DNA of 64,000 nucleotides from Enterobacter hormaechei ATCC 49162 (GTDB lineage: Bacteria > Pseudomonadota > Gammaproteobacteria > Enterobacterales > Enterobacteriaceae), in the NCBI RefSeq assembly GCF_001875655.1, contig NZ_MKEQ01000001.1, forward strand, positions 1,550,001-1,614,000, written 5' to 3'. The translations under genes were made by a program, and so were the position numbers. Below the pieces are notes generated by a model. It was not told the DNA's origin, did no database searches, and saw nothing but the letters and a program-made list of their open reading frames with translations. Within the stretch, counting starts at the first letter, position 1; each line of letters begins with the position of its first letter. Positions 8,716 through 17,655 of this stretch are shown in pieces.

Positions 8716-9945
8716 ATGATCATGTCAATCTATAAAATACCCTTACCCCAAAATGTCCTCAGCGCGACCGAGGCGCGAATAGCGTGGACGCTTGAGAATA
8801 TCCCCCGGGTTTGCGTCTCCTTTTCAGGCGGTAAAGATTCTACCGTCATGCTGCATCTTACGGCGCTGCGGGCCAGGCAGATGAAAAGAAAAATTGACGT
8901 GCTGTTTATAGACTGGGAAGCGCAGTTCACCTATACCATCGCCCACATTGAGCACATGCGTTCACTCTACAGCGATGTGATAGACCACTTCTGGTGGGTA
9001 GCCCTTCCCCTTACCACTCAAAATTCGCTGTCGCAGTTTCAACCAGAGTGGCAATGCTGGGAACCCGACACGCAATGGGTGCGACAGCCCCCCGACGATG
9101 CCATTACCGACCCTGCCTTTTTTCCGTTTTACCAGCCAGGAATGACCTTCGAAACCTTCGTACGCAGCTTCTCCGACTGGTTTTCCCTCAATCGTCCCGC
9201 GGCCATGATGATAGGCATTCGTGCCGATGAATCCTACAACCGCTTTCTGGCGATTGCGTCTGCACGTAAGCAGCGCTTCTCTGACGATAAACCCTGGACG
9301 ACCGTCGCACCGGGCGGACACACCTGGTATATCTACCCTCTCTACGACTGGAAAACCGCCGATATCTGGACGTGGTTCGCGAAAACAAAATGCTGCTATA
9401 ACCCGCTCTACGATCTGATGTACAAGGCCGGCGTACCGCCACGTTATATGCGCATCTGTGAACCCTTTGGGCCGGAGCAGCGCCAGGGGCTGTGGCTCTA
9501 TCATGTCATTGAACCTGAACGCTGGGCGGCCATGTGTGAACGCGCCAGCGGCGTGCGCAGCGGGGGTATTTATGCCGGGCACGATAACCATTTTTATGGA
9601 CACAGGAAGATCCTGAAACCCGATCACCTCAGCTGGCGCGAATACGCGATGCTATTGCTCGACAGCATGCCGCAAAATACAGCCGAACATTACCGCAATA
9701 AAATCGCGATTTATCTTCACTGGTATCAAAAGCGAGGCATGGACGATATTCCCGATACGCAGGAGGGTGACATTGGCGCAAAAGATATCCCTTCCTGGCG
9801 ACGTATTTGTAAGGTTTTACTTAACAATGACTATTGGTGCCGGGCACTCTCGTTTAGCCCAAATAAGCCTAAACACTATCAGCGCTACAACGAAAGGGTG
9901 AAAGCGAAGCGTAAGGAATGGGGAATTTTATGCAACAACGAATAA
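8716..9945 (+). CDS. ybdN: YbdN, PAPS-reductase-like ATP-pyrophosphatase (IbrA-like)
   Basis: A 409-aa protein with an N-terminal PAPS reductase/ATP pyrophosphatase fold (PP-loop SGGKDS at residues 37-42, with VLFIDWEAQFTYT after it) and a long C-terminal extension rich in Trp and Tyr that is typical of the YbdN/IbrA group. The PP-loop implies that it activates a substrate by adenylation, as in sulfur transfer; the substrate is unknown. Two starts are possible, 8716 (AGGA five bases upstream) or the ATG at 8722 that matches E. coli MSIYKI. Its 3' end overlaps ybdM, a pairing also seen for IbrA/IbrB. Confidence 0.9.
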   Translation: MIMSIYKIPLPQNVLSATEARIAWTLENIPRVCVSFSGGKDSTVMLHLTALRARQMKRKIDVLFIDWEAQFTYTIAHIEHMRSLYSDVIDHFWWVALPLTTQNSLSQFQPEWQCWEPDTQWVRQPPDDAITDPAFFPFYQPGMTFETFVRSFSDWFSLNRPAAMMIGIRADESYNRFLAIASARKQRFSDDKPWTTVAPGGHTWYIYPLYDWKTADIWTWFAKTKCCYNPLYDLMYKAGVPPRYMRICEPFGPEQRQGLWLYHVIEPERWAAMCERASGVRSGGIYAGHDNHFYGHRKILKPDHLSWREYAMLLLDSMPQNTAEHYRNKIAIYLHWYQKRGMDDIPDTQEGDIGAKDIPSWRRICKVLLNNDYWCRALSFSPNKPKHYQRYNERVKAKRKEWGILCNNE

Positions 9946-10544
9946 TCAACGAAATGGAAGCTTATCTTCAGACGCTTTCTGAAGACGAGCGAATTAACGC
10001 CATAAATGCTTTTCGTCTGGCATTACATCACATCAGCCCTTTCCGCGATCAGCCCATAGACTGCGTATTATGGGTAAAACAGGACGACATCACGGCCAAT
10101 GATTACAACCCTAATAACGTTGCGCCACCGGAAAAACGGTTGCTCACCACGTCACTGGAGCTGGATGGATTCACGCAGCCTATCGTTGTGACGGAAAATG
10201 CGCCGCAGCACTACGAAATTGTGGATGGTTTTCACCGGCATGATATTGGCCGTCATCGGGCTATTCTGAAGCGCCAGCTTAAAGGTTATCTTCCCGTCAC
10301 CTGCCTGCGCAAAGAGCGTCAGGCAAAGTTCGACCGCATGGCCGCGACCATTCGCCACAACCGCGCGCGTGGCCGCCACCAGATCAACGCCATGGCGGAG
10401 ATTGTGCGTGAACTGGCGCTGATGGGCTGGAGCGAGGAGAAAATCGGTAAAGAGTTAGGCATGGACAGCGATGAAGTGCTGCGGCTGAAGCAGATCAACG
10501 GCCTGCTGGAACTCTTCGCAGACCGTCGTTTCTCAGAAGCCTAG
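9930..10544 (+). CDS. ybdM: YbdM, ParB/sulfiredoxin-like nuclease-domain protein (IbrB-like)
   Basis: A 204-aa protein with a ParB/Srx fold in its middle. NDYNPNNVAPPEKRLLTTSLELDGFTQPIVV and YEIVDGFHRHDIGR correspond to the ParB box I/II region (the GxxRxxA-like element is DGFHRH). A helical, helix-turn-helix-like part follows (RARGRHQINAMAEIV, GKELGMDSDEVLRL). It starts inside the last codons of ybdN (overlap about 16 bases), so translation is probably coupled. An ATG at 9918 is in frame, but GGGGA before 9930 favours the latter. ParB/Srx enzymes bind or cleave nucleotides; the actual substrate here is unknown. Confidence 0.85.
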   Translation: MQQRIINEMEAYLQTLSEDERINAINAFRLALHHISPFRDQPIDCVLWVKQDDITANDYNPNNVAPPEKRLLTTSLELDGFTQPIVVTENAPQHYEIVDGFHRHDIGRHRAILKRQLKGYLPVTCLRKERQAKFDRMAATIRHNRARGRHQINAMAEIVRELALMGWSEEKIGKELGMDSDEVLRLKQINGLLELFADRRFSEA

Positions 10545-10556
10545 ACGGTGAAATAG

Positions 10557-11717
10557 TCAGAGTTTATTTAAGCGCTCTGCCGCGGCCAGCAGCGTCGATT
10601 CCTGTTTCGCAAAGCAAAGTCGGATAAGCTTATGCGGGAAGGGATCGGCGCAGAACACCGACAGCGGAATAGCCGCCACGCCCACCTCTTTCGTCAGCCA
10701 CTGGCAGAAACTCACATCATCGAGATCGGAAATCGCGCTGTAGTCGGCCAGCAGGAAATAGGTTCCTTCACAGGGTAAAATCTCCAGACGGCTTTTGCTT
10801 AACGCATTCACAAACCGATCCCGACGCGCACGGTAAAAATCCGGCAGTTCACGGTAGTGCCCGGGTTCGCTGCCAAGCATATCCGCCAGCGCCAGTTGAG
10901 CAGGTGTGTTCACCGCAAACGTCAGATACTGGTGCACTTTACGCAGTTCAGCGCTGATGGCGGCAGGCGCCACGCAGTACCCTACCTTCCAGCCGGTCAT
11001 ATGGTAGGTTTTGCCAAATGATGATACCGCAACTGCACGCTCGCGAAGCTGCGGATGCGCCAGCACGCTGGCATGCCCCTCTTTCGCGAAGCAGATGTGC
11101 TCATATACCTCGTCGCTCAGAACATAGATTTCACGTTCGGCAATGGCCTGCCACAGGGCGGCAAAATCACGTTTCTGCCACACCGTCGCCGACGGATTGT
11201 GCGGCGTATTCAGGATCACCATCCGGGTTTTATCGCTTAGCAGTGCGGCAAACGCCTGCCAGTCCGGACGAAAATGCGGCGGCTGAAGCGCCACGCGTTT
11301 CACCACGCCGCCAGCCAGTTCAATCGCCGGGGCGTAGCTATCGTAGCTGGGATCAAAACAGATAACTTCATCGCCCGTACGCACCAGGGCGGTGATCGCC
11401 GCATACAGCGCTTCGGTCGCCCCTGCGGTTACCGTGATATCGCTGTTCGCATCGGGCTTATGGCCGTACAACGCCGCCGTTTTATCCGCAATGGCTTCAC
11501 GCAACGCCTGTACGCCGGTCATCGGCGCATACTGGTTGGCTCCCTGAGCAACGTGGTACGCCAGACGCTCCTGCAAATATTTCGGCCCGTCAAAATCCGG
11601 GAATCCTTGTGAGAGATTAATGGCGTTGTGCTGCTGCGCCAGGGCGCTCATCTGGGTAAAAATCGTCGTGCCGAGATTAGGAAGTTTACTCTGAGGAATC
11701 AATGCGTTATGGCTCAT
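10557..11717 (-). CDS. ybdL: Methionine aminotransferase YbdL, likely MtnE of methionine salvage
   Basis: A 386-aa class I PLP-dependent aminotransferase, the same length as E. coli YbdL, which prefers methionine. The PLP lysine is Lys236 in SSFGKTYHMTGWKVGY; NTPHNPSATVW and SDEVYEH are the other fold-type I signatures. It is divergent from mtnBCD across a MetJ-box promoter. From this context it probably performs the last salvage step, amination of 4-methylthio-2-oxobutanoate to methionine. It ends 13 bases past ybdM, convergently. The enzyme family is certain; the salvage role is inferred from position and known substrate preference. Confidence 0.93.
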   Translation of the reverse strand: MSHNALIPQSKLPNLGTTIFTQMSALAQQHNAINLSQGFPDFDGPKYLQERLAYHVAQGANQYAPMTGVQALREAIADKTAALYGHKPDANSDITVTAGATEALYAAITALVRTGDEVICFDPSYDSYAPAIELAGGVVKRVALQPPHFRPDWQAFAALLSDKTRMVILNTPHNPSATVWQKRDFAALWQAIAEREIYVLSDEVYEHICFAKEGHASVLAHPQLRERAVAVSSFGKTYHMTGWKVGYCVAPAAISAELRKVHQYLTFAVNTPAQLALADMLGSEPGHYRELPDFYRARRDRFVNALSKSRLEILPCEGTYFLLADYSAISDLDDVSFCQWLTKEVGVAAIPLSVFCADPFPHKLIRLCFAKQESTLLAAAERLNKL

Positions 11718-11784
11718 TGTGCGTTACCTGCCTGTAATACTTATGTTGCTGACACTATAACACGATGTTAGTCTTTGGCAATCA

Positions 11785-11808
11785 AGACGCTTAGACGTCT
11801 AAACGATA
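11785..11808. promoter_or_regulatory. MetJ boxes between ybdL and mtnB
   Basis: Tandem 8-base units in register: AGACGCTT (6/8), AGACGTCT (8/8, at 11793) and AAACGATA (4/8) against the MetJ consensus AGACGTCT. MetJ binds two or more adjacent boxes with S-adenosylmethionine as corepressor. The site lies in the 122-base divergent gap, so both ybdL and mtnBCD should be repressed when methionine is plentiful. Confidence 0.75.
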
Positions 11809-11839
11809 TAACTATTCCTGACCGAGAGGGCAAAAGGCA

Positions 11840-12454
11840 ATGACAGACAACCTGCAACTCACGCACCTGGTCGAGGCCTGCCGCTGGATTGGCGCTAAAG
11901 GCTGGGCGCCCGCTACCGGCGGCAATATGTCCGTGCGTCAGGATGAACACCTGTGCTGGCTCAGCGAATCGGGAAAAGATAAAGGCAGCCTGACTCCCGC
12001 CGATTTTCTACAGGTTGAGATCGCCACCAACCGCGCGCCGTCCGGGCGTAAACCGTCGGCAGAGACCGGGCTGCATACCCTTATCTATCGCCTGTTCCCG
12101 GAGGCTAACGCCGTCCTGCACGTTCACACCGTCAATGCGACGGTGCTGTCACGTCTGGTCAACGAGGCCGAGCTGAAGATCACCGGTTTCGAGATGCAAA
12201 AATCCCTTACCGGGCAGACCACGCACCGGGACACGGTGTCCATCCCGGTGTTTGATAACGACCAGGACATTGACGCCCTCGCCTCGCGCATCGCCCATTA
12301 CGCCCAGGAACGCCCGCTTAATTATGGTTTTCTTCTGCGCGGTCATGGCTTAACCTGCTGGGGACGCGACGTGGCCGAAGCCCGCCGTCACCTGGAAGGA
12401 TTAGAATTCTTATTTGAATGCGAAATGCGTCTACGACAATGGGAGAGAGTATGA
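11840..12454 (+). CDS. mtnB: Methylthioribulose-1-phosphate dehydratase
   Basis: A 204-aa class II aldolase-family zinc enzyme that dehydrates 5-methylthioribulose-1-phosphate to the 2,3-diketo phosphate. Zinc ligands His94 and His96 are visible in [10 protein letters not shown], with a further histidine in [20 protein letters not shown] is the phosphate-binding region. The ATG at 11840 follows AGAGGGCAAAAGGCA. It is the first gene of mtnBCD and overlaps mtnC by four bases (ATGA). Control by MetJ is expected from the boxes upstream. Confidence 0.96.
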   Translation: MTDNLQLTHLVEACRWIGAKGWAPATGGNMSVRQDEHLCWLSESGKDKGSLTPADFLQVEIATNRAPSGRKPSAETGLHTLIYRLFPEANAVLHVHTVNATVLSRLVNEAELKITGFEMQKSLTGQTTHRDTVSIPVFDNDQDIDALASRIAHYAQERPLNYGFLLRGHGLTCWGRDVAEARRHLEGLEFLFECEMRLRQWERV

Positions 12455-13140
12455 TTCGCGCGATTGTGACGGATATTGAAGGAACCACCAGCGATATCCG
12501 TTTTGTCCATGATGTTTTGTTCCCCTACGCGCGTGAGCGGCTGGCGGCCTTCGTGACCGCGCAGCAGTACGCCGAGCCGGTCAAATCGATTCTGGACAAC
12601 CTGCGCGATGAAATCAGCGCTCCGCATGCCAGCGTCAGCGATCTCATCAACGTGCTGTTTACCTTTATGGATGAAGACCGCAAATCGACGGCGCTCAAAG
12701 CCCTGCAAGGCATCATCTGGCAGGACGGTTACGTCAACGGCGACTTTACCGGCCACCTCTACCCTGACGTGCTGCCCGCGCTGGAAAAGTGGAAGGCGCA
12801 AGGGATTGATCTCTATGTTTATTCCTCTGGCTCCGTTGCCGCGCAGAAACTGTTATTTGGCTACAGCGATGAAGGTGATATTACTCATCTGTTCAGCGGC
12901 TATTTTGATACCCACATTGGCGCTAAGCGCGAGGTGCAGTCTTATCAAAACATTGCGGCGCAAACGGGCATCGCCCCGTCGCAGATCCTGTTCCTGTCGG
13001 ATATTCATCAGGAGCTGGACGCGGCTGAACAGGCGGGTTTCCGTACCCTGCAACTGATTCGCGGTGAAGATGACGGCGCGAGCCATCACCATCAGATCCA
13101 CCAGTTTGACGAGATTAATCCGGAGCAGATCCCTTCATGA
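12451..13140 (+). CDS. mtnC: Enolase-phosphatase E1 (acireductone synthase)
   Basis: A 229-aa HAD-superfamily bifunctional enzyme that enolises and then dephosphorylates the diketo intermediate to the acireductone, replacing separate MtnW and MtnX. The HAD motif I is [11 protein letters not shown] (Asp8, Glu10), motif II is [12 protein letters not shown], and motif III/IV is [12 protein letters not shown]. The ATG at 12451 overlaps the mtnB stop, and its own stop overlaps the mtnD start (ATGA), so the three genes form a tightly coupled operon. Confidence 0.96.
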   Translation: MIRAIVTDIEGTTSDIRFVHDVLFPYARERLAAFVTAQQYAEPVKSILDNLRDEISAPHASVSDLINVLFTFMDEDRKSTALKALQGIIWQDGYVNGDFTGHLYPDVLPALEKWKAQGIDLYVYSSGSVAAQKLLFGYSDEGDITHLFSGYFDTHIGAKREVQSYQNIAAQTGIAPSQILFLSDIHQELDAAEQAGFRTLQLIRGEDDGASHHHQIHQFDEINPEQIPS

Positions 13141-13679
13141 GCGCATTGACCATTTATTCCGATAAAGACGCCCGCCAGCACCTGTGGCACAGCACCGACG
13201 CCGCCGAAATCGCCCAACAGCTGAACGCCAAAGGCGTGCGGTTTGAACGCTGGGCGGCGGATCGCGATTTAGGACACGATCCCGCGCCTGAAGCCGTGAT
13301 CGCGGCGTATCAACATGCGATCGACAAGCTGGTGGCAGAGAAAGGCTATCAGAGCTGGGATGTCATCAGCCTGCGCGCCGACAATCCGCAGAAAGCGGCG
13401 CTACGCGCGAAGTTTCTCAACGAACACACTCACGGCGAAGACGAAGTGCGCTTCTTCGTGGAAGGCGCCGGGTTGTTCTGCCTGCACATTGGCGATGAGG
13501 TGTATCAGGTGCTGTGCGAGAAAAACGATCTGATTTCCGTTCCCGCAGGCACACCGCACTGGTTTGATATGGGCTCAGAGCCGAACTTTACGGCGATTCG
13601 TATTTTCGATAACCCGGAAGGCTGGGTGGCGCAGTTTACCGGAGATGCCATTGCGGATGCGTATCCACGCCTGGCTTGA
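13137..13679 (+). CDS. mtnD: Acireductone dioxygenase
   Basis: A 180-aa cupin enzyme that cleaves acireductone with oxygen to formate and 4-methylthio-2-oxobutanoate, or off-pathway with nickel to carbon monoxide. The metal ligands match the Klebsiella enzyme: His97, His99 and Glu103 in [11 protein letters not shown], and His141 in AGTPHWFD. It is the last gene of mtnBCD. The 270-base gap after it contains a repeat hairpin (13699-13736) and no further gene I can support. Confidence 0.96.
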   Translation: MSALTIYSDKDARQHLWHSTDAAEIAQQLNAKGVRFERWAADRDLGHDPAPEAVIAAYQHAIDKLVAEKGYQSWDVISLRADNPQKAALRAKFLNEHTHGEDEVRFFVEGAGLFCLHIGDEVYQVLCEKNDLISVPAGTPHWFDMGSEPNFTAIRIFDNPEGWVAQFTGDAIADAYPRLA

Positions 13680-13698
13680 TGAGCCAGCACCGAACAGT

Positions 13699-13736
13699 CC
13701 CCTCGCCCCTTTGGGGAGAGGGTTAGGGTGAGGGGG
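13699..13736. repeat. GGGGAGAGGG-type palindromic repeat after mtnD
   Basis: CCCCTCGCCCCTTTGGGGAGAGG followed by GTTAGGGTGAGGGG, one copy of a family also found at 16273, 24361, 44645 and 54879. It forms a strong hairpin between the convergent mtnD and mtnA and may end transcription, although it lacks a clear T run. A small extra hairpin, CCTTCAG/CTGAAGG, lies at about 13841-13859. Confidence 0.65.
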
Positions 13737-13949
13737 AACATCCCTGTAAAGCCCGCCCTCTCGGCGCATCCCTGCGCCTCGCCCCGGCCTACTGGAAACG
13801 CCTCAGCGATTTACAGCCGGACCGAGGCATCGCTGAAAGCCTTCAGTTATTCTGAAGGCAACGTTATTGCTTCTGCTTTGAAATTACTGGGGAACCCTCA
13901 GCCCCTTCACCTACCTCACCAGTTGAGCGCCCCTTCAGGCTAGCTATTC

Positions 13950-14966
13950 TCAGGCAAATTTCCCTGCCGCCACCTCGTCCGGCGTGACCACGCCCGTATC
14001 CAGCACCCAACCGCTAATCAGCGAGGCGGGCGTAACGTCAAACGCCGGGTTATAGACCTGCGCGTCCTCCGGCGCCCACTGCACCGCGCCAAAGCTCCCC
14101 GCCACGCCCGTCACTTCGCTGGCCGCGCGCTGCTCAATCGGGATCGCGTCCCCGTTCGGACAGTCCGGGTCGAGGGTCGTTTGCGGGGCGGCGACGTAGA
14201 ACGGAATGCCGTGGAACTTCGCCAGCACCGCCAGGGAATAGGTGCCAATTTTGTTCGCCACGTCGCCATTGGCGGCAATACGGTCTGCCCCCACCCACAC
14301 GGCGTCCACCTGCCCTTTTGCCATCAGGCTGGCGGCCATGGAGTCGGTAATCAGCTGATACGGCACGCCCAGCTCGCCCAATTCCCATGCGGTCAGCCTG
14401 CCGCCCTGCAACAGCGGACGGGTTTCATCCACCCAGACGTTGCTTACCTTACCTTCCTGATGCGCGCGGGCAATCACGCCCAACGCGGTGCCGACACCCG
14501 CCGTCGCCAGCCCGCCGGTGTTGCAGTGGGTCAGCAGACGGCTGCCGGGCTTCACCAGCGCGCTGCCCGCTTGCGCAATCGCGTCGCAAAGCCGTTTGTC
14601 TTCGTCAATCAGGCGCAGCGCTTCAGCCACCAGCGCCGGAACGAACGCCTCCTGCCAGAGCGCCAGCTTCATGCGGTCGAGATTGTTCATCAGGTTCACC
14701 GCCGTCGGACGGGAGGCGCGCAGGGTTTCCAGCGCCACCGCCAGCTCGTCGCGGCTTTTGCCGTTTTCCGCCAGCAGCGCCAGCAGCAGGCTTGCAGAGA
14801 GACCAATCAGCGGCGCGCCGCGCACCCGCAGGGCGTGGATGTGCCCAACCAGCGCCTCCACCGTCGAGGCATCCAGCCAGCGTTTCTCCTGCGGAAGCGC
14901 CTGCTGGTCGAGAATAAAGAGCTGATTATCCGCCACCCGCAGGCTGGTCGTCTGTAATGTCTGCAT
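13950..14966 (-). CDS. mtnA: Methylthioribose-1-phosphate isomerase
   Basis: A 338-aa eIF2B-alpha-like sugar-phosphate isomerase that converts methylthioribose-1-phosphate to methylthioribulose-1-phosphate. The catalytic pair is Cys148 in [14 protein letters not shown] and Asp228 in [20 protein letters not shown]. It is divergent from mtnK, whose product it uses, with MetJ boxes between them. Its start overlaps nothing; the ATG at 14966 follows AGGGAATTAACGAC. Confidence 0.96.
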   Translation of the reverse strand: MQTLQTTSLRVADNQLFILDQQALPQEKRWLDASTVEALVGHIHALRVRGAPLIGLSASLLLALLAENGKSRDELAVALETLRASRPTAVNLMNNLDRMKLALWQEAFVPALVAEALRLIDEDKRLCDAIAQAGSALVKPGSRLLTHCNTGGLATAGVGTALGVIARAHQEGKVSNVWVDETRPLLQGGRLTAWELGELGVPYQLITDSMAASLMAKGQVDAVWVGADRIAANGDVANKIGTYSLAVLAKFHGIPFYVAAPQTTLDPDCPNGDAIPIEQRAASEVTGVAGSFGAVQWAPEDAQVYNPAFDVTPASLISGWVLDTGVVTPDEVAAGKFA

Positions 14967-15018
14967 GTCGTTAATTCCCTGTTGCGTTGTTGTAGCACAT
15001 TGTGTCAGGATGAAATCC

Positions 15019-15042
15019 AGATGTATAGACGTCTACATGTCT
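15019..15042. promoter_or_regulatory. MetJ boxes between mtnA and mtnK
   Basis: Three in-register 8-base units: AGATGTAT (15019, 6/8), AGACGTCT (15027, 8/8) and ACATGTCT (15035, 6/8). This is the tandem arrangement MetJ needs. It lies 27 bases before the mtnK start and 53 bases from the mtnA start, so both genes should be methionine-repressed. Confidence 0.8.
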
Positions 15043-15068
15043 TAATTAGCAAAACTGAGGAGCAGGCC

Positions 15069-16268
15069 ATGTCGCAATACCGTACCTTTACCGCTCAGGA
15101 CGCCGTGGAGTATGCCAGGCAGTTTGGCGGACTTGACGATCCTTCATCGCTGGTAGAGGCGCAGGAAATTGGCGACGGCAACCTCAATCTGGTCTTTAAA
15201 ATTTTCGACAGCGCGGGCGTGAGCCGCATCATCGTTAAGCAGGCGCTGCCCTACGTGCGCTGCGTGGGCGAGTCCTGGCCGCTGACGCTGGACCGCGCCC
15301 GTCTTGAAGCGCAAACGCTGGTGGAACACTACCAGCACAGCCCGCAGCACACGGTGAAAATCCACCACTTTGACCCGGAACTGGCGGTGATGGTGATGGA
15401 AGATCTCTCCAGCCATCGCATCTGGCGCGGCGAGCTGATCAACAATATTTACTACCCGCAGGCGGCGCGTCAGCTGGGCGAATACCTTGCTCACACCCTG
15501 TTCCACACCAGCGATTTTTATCTGCATCCGCACGAGAAAAAAGCGCAGGTGGCAAAATTCATCAACCCGGAGATGTGCGAGATCACCGAAGATCTGTTCT
15601 TCAACGATCCGTACCAGATCCATGAGCGCAATAACTATCCTGCCGAGCTGGAAAATGACGTCGCCGCCCTGCGCGACGACGCTCAGCTAAAAATTGCCGT
15701 GGCCTCCCTCAAGCACCGCTTCTTCTCGCACGCCGAAGCCCTGCTGCACGGGGACATCCACAGCGGGTCAATTTTTGTGGCCGACGGTAGCCTGAAGGCC
15801 ATCGACGCCGAGTTCGGCTATTTCGGGCCGATTGGCTTTGACGTCGGCACCGCCATCGGCAACCTGCTGCTCAACTTCTGCGGCCTGCCGGGGCACCTTG
15901 GCATTCGCGATGCCGCCGCCGCGCGCGAGCAGCGCCTGACCGATATTCAGGAGCTGTGGAACACCTTCGCGGAGCGCTTCCAGGCGCTGGCGAACGAGAA
16001 ATCCCGCGACGCCGCGCTCAGCGCGCCGGGCTATGCCTCCGTGTTTCTGAAGAAGATCTGGCATGACGCCATTGGCTTCTGCGGCACCGAATTAATTCGC
16101 CGGAGCGTCGGGCTTTCGCACGTTGCGGATATCGACACCATCCAGGATGAAGCGATGCGTCACGAATGCCTGCGCCATGCGATAACGCTCGGTAAAGCGC
16201 TGATTGTGATTGCCGAGCGTATCGACAGCGCGGAAGAGCTGGTGGCAAGGGTGCGGCAGTACAGCTGA
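15069..16268 (+). CDS. mtnK: 5-methylthioribose kinase
   Basis: A 399-aa kinase of the aminoglycoside/choline-kinase-like fold, the same length as the Klebsiella enzyme, that phosphorylates methylthioribose at carbon 1 with ATP. Visible motifs are the glycine-rich region [13 protein letters not shown], the catalytic loop [12 protein letters not shown] (Asp229, His231), and the metal-binding [13 protein letters not shown] (Asp246, Glu248). The ATG at 15069 follows GAGGAGCAGGCC; the open frame runs 29 codons further up without homology. With mtnA it forms the entry of the salvage route from methylthioribose. Confidence 0.97.
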   Translation: MSQYRTFTAQDAVEYARQFGGLDDPSSLVEAQEIGDGNLNLVFKIFDSAGVSRIIVKQALPYVRCVGESWPLTLDRARLEAQTLVEHYQHSPQHTVKIHHFDPELAVMVMEDLSSHRIWRGELINNIYYPQAARQLGEYLAHTLFHTSDFYLHPHEKKAQVAKFINPEMCEITEDLFFNDPYQIHERNNYPAELENDVAALRDDAQLKIAVASLKHRFFSHAEALLHGDIHSGSIFVADGSLKAIDAEFGYFGPIGFDVGTAIGNLLLNFCGLPGHLGIRDAAAAREQRLTDIQELWNTFAERFQALANEKSRDAALSAPGYASVFLKKIWHDAIGFCGTELIRRSVGLSHVADIDTIQDEAMRHECLRHAITLGKALIVIAERIDSAEELVARVRQYS

Positions 16269-16272
16269 TTTT

Positions 16273-16307
16273 CTCCCTCTCCCTGTGGGAGAGGGCCGGG
16301 GTGAGGG
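16273..16307. repeat. GGGGAGAGGG-type repeat after mtnK
   Basis: CTCCCTCTCCC / GGGAGAGGG hairpin followed by CCGGGGTGAGGG, lying between the convergent ends of mtnK and the LVIVD gene. It belongs to the same repeat family as 13699 and 24361 and could act as a two-way transcription end. Confidence 0.65.
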
Positions 16308-16320
16308 CATCAAACCGCAC

Positions 16321-17562
16321 TCACCCCAAATACTCAATCACCGACATCCCGCCGTTATAATCCGTGCTGTATATGATCCCCTGCGCATCCACAAACACGT
16401 CGCACGACTGGATCACCTGCGGGCGATTCGGCCGCGTATCCATCATCCTCTCCGGCGCGGCGGGCACCAGCGCGCCTGTTTCCACCGGTCGATACGGATT
16501 AGAAATGTCATACGCGCGCACGCCCGCGTTCTGGTACGTTGCGAAGATCAGCGTCGAGCTGACGAAGCTCCCTGGCCGGTTCTCGTGCAGGTTATGCGGG
16601 CCGAAGTGCGCCCCTTTCGCCACGTAGTCGGTTTCATCCGGCTGCGGAAAGGTGGCGATGCTCACCGGGTTCGACGGCTCGCGGATATCAAACAGCCAGA
16701 TCAGCTTCTCGCCATCTTCCTGATTGTCGAGCACCGCTTCATCCAGCACCACCAGCAGATCGCGGTCCGGCAGCGGCAGCGCGGTGTGCGTTCCGCCACC
16801 AAACGGCGGACTCCAGTTACGGTGGCTAATCAGCTTAGGCTGATTGCGGTCCTTCACGTCCAGCAGCGTCAGGCCGCCGTCGCGCCAGCTGCCGTAGGCG
16901 GTATCGCCCGCGATAATCGCGTGATGCAGGGCGTAGCGTTTGCCCTCCGGCCACGTGGGCTTTTCCCCTGCGGCCTGGTTCATCCCCGGCAGCCACCAGC
17001 GCCCTGCCACTTCGGGCTTACGCGGGTCCGCCAGATCGATTGTCAGGAAAATATAATCCGTAAAACCGTCGATCAGCGCCGACACGTACGCCCAGCGACC
17101 ACCCACGTACCAGATGCGGTGAATACCGATGCCGCTCAGCGACAGAAAACCAATCTCGCGCGGTCTGTCCGGCGTGGAGATATCAAACACGCGAAGCCCG
17201 GCGCTCCAGCCTTTGCCCTGCACGTCGCTGACGGTCTCCCCCACCTGACGGGTATAGTAGACCTTCTCGTCGGCAAAGCGCGCATCGGCAAACAGATCCC
17301 GGGCGTTAATCACCAGCAGCAGGTCGTCGTGCGCCTGTAGGTGCACATTCCAGGTGCCGGGTGGCGCGGGCACGTAGCCCACGGCTTTCGGGTTTTTCGG
17401 GTCGCGTACGTCGACAATGGAAAAGCCCTGCGACACCATATGGCCGATATAGGCGAAACCGCGGTGCACCATCAGCTGTACGCCGTCCGGGCGACCGCCC
17501 TGATCGCTGTGGCCAATCAGCCGCATATTGCGGCTGTATTCGGGAGGGGGTAATTGAGACAC
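16321..17562 (-). CDS. LVIVD-repeat beta-propeller protein of unknown function
   Basis: A 413-aa protein built of repeated blades such as GFSIVDVRDPKNPKAVGYV, GLRVFDISTPDRPREIGFL, GLTLLDVKDRNQPKLISHR, IWLFDIREPSNPVSIATF and GVRAYDISNPYRPVETGAL, the LVIVD signature of beta-propellers. There is no signal peptide, so it should stay in the cytoplasm. Conserved histidines (GIGIHRIWYV, YALHHAIIA, GPHNLHEN) could form a metal or substrate site at the propeller centre. It is the last gene of the ABC operon (94 bases after the binding-protein gene, repeat in between). Function is unknown; enzymatic handling of the imported sugar is a guess. Confidence 0.75.
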   Translation of the reverse strand: MSQLPPPEYSRNMRLIGHSDQGGRPDGVQLMVHRGFAYIGHMVSQGFSIVDVRDPKNPKAVGYVPAPPGTWNVHLQAHDDLLLVINARDLFADARFADEKVYYTRQVGETVSDVQGKGWSAGLRVFDISTPDRPREIGFLSLSGIGIHRIWYVGGRWAYVSALIDGFTDYIFLTIDLADPRKPEVAGRWWLPGMNQAAGEKPTWPEGKRYALHHAIIAGDTAYGSWRDGGLTLLDVKDRNQPKLISHRNWSPPFGGGTHTALPLPDRDLLVVLDEAVLDNQEDGEKLIWLFDIREPSNPVSIATFPQPDETDYVAKGAHFGPHNLHENRPGSFVSSTLIFATYQNAGVRAYDISNPYRPVETGALVPAAPERMMDTRPNRPQVIQSCDVFVDAQGIIYSTDYNGGMSVIEYLG

Positions 17563-17575
17563 CTTATGCTCCTTA

Positions 17576-17649
17576 CGCCCGGTGGCGCTACGCTTACAGG
17601 GCCTACGGGTGCGAAATGTAGGCCGGGTAAGGCGCAGCCGCCACCCGGC
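17576..17649. repeat. Paired GTAGGCCGGGTAAGGCG-type repeat
   Basis: CGCCCGGTGGCGCTACGCTTAC, then GGGCCTAC, then the opposite-facing unit beginning GTAGGCCGGGTAAGGCGCAG, a typical two-unit palindromic element. It separates the substrate-binding-protein gene from the LVIVD gene and could stabilise the upstream message. Confidence 0.75.
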
Positions 17650-17655
17650 TTGGGT

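Noticed and set aside
13738..13949. Short plus-strand frame between mtnD and mtnA
   Set aside because: It has no ribosome-binding site, starts inside the repeat, and its product resembles nothing; the stretch looks non-coding.
16210..17340. Open frame of 376 codons on the plus strand
   Set aside because: It runs opposite the LVIVD gene, whose blade repeats are plainly real. The plus-strand product is low in hydrophobic order and rich in Arg and His.
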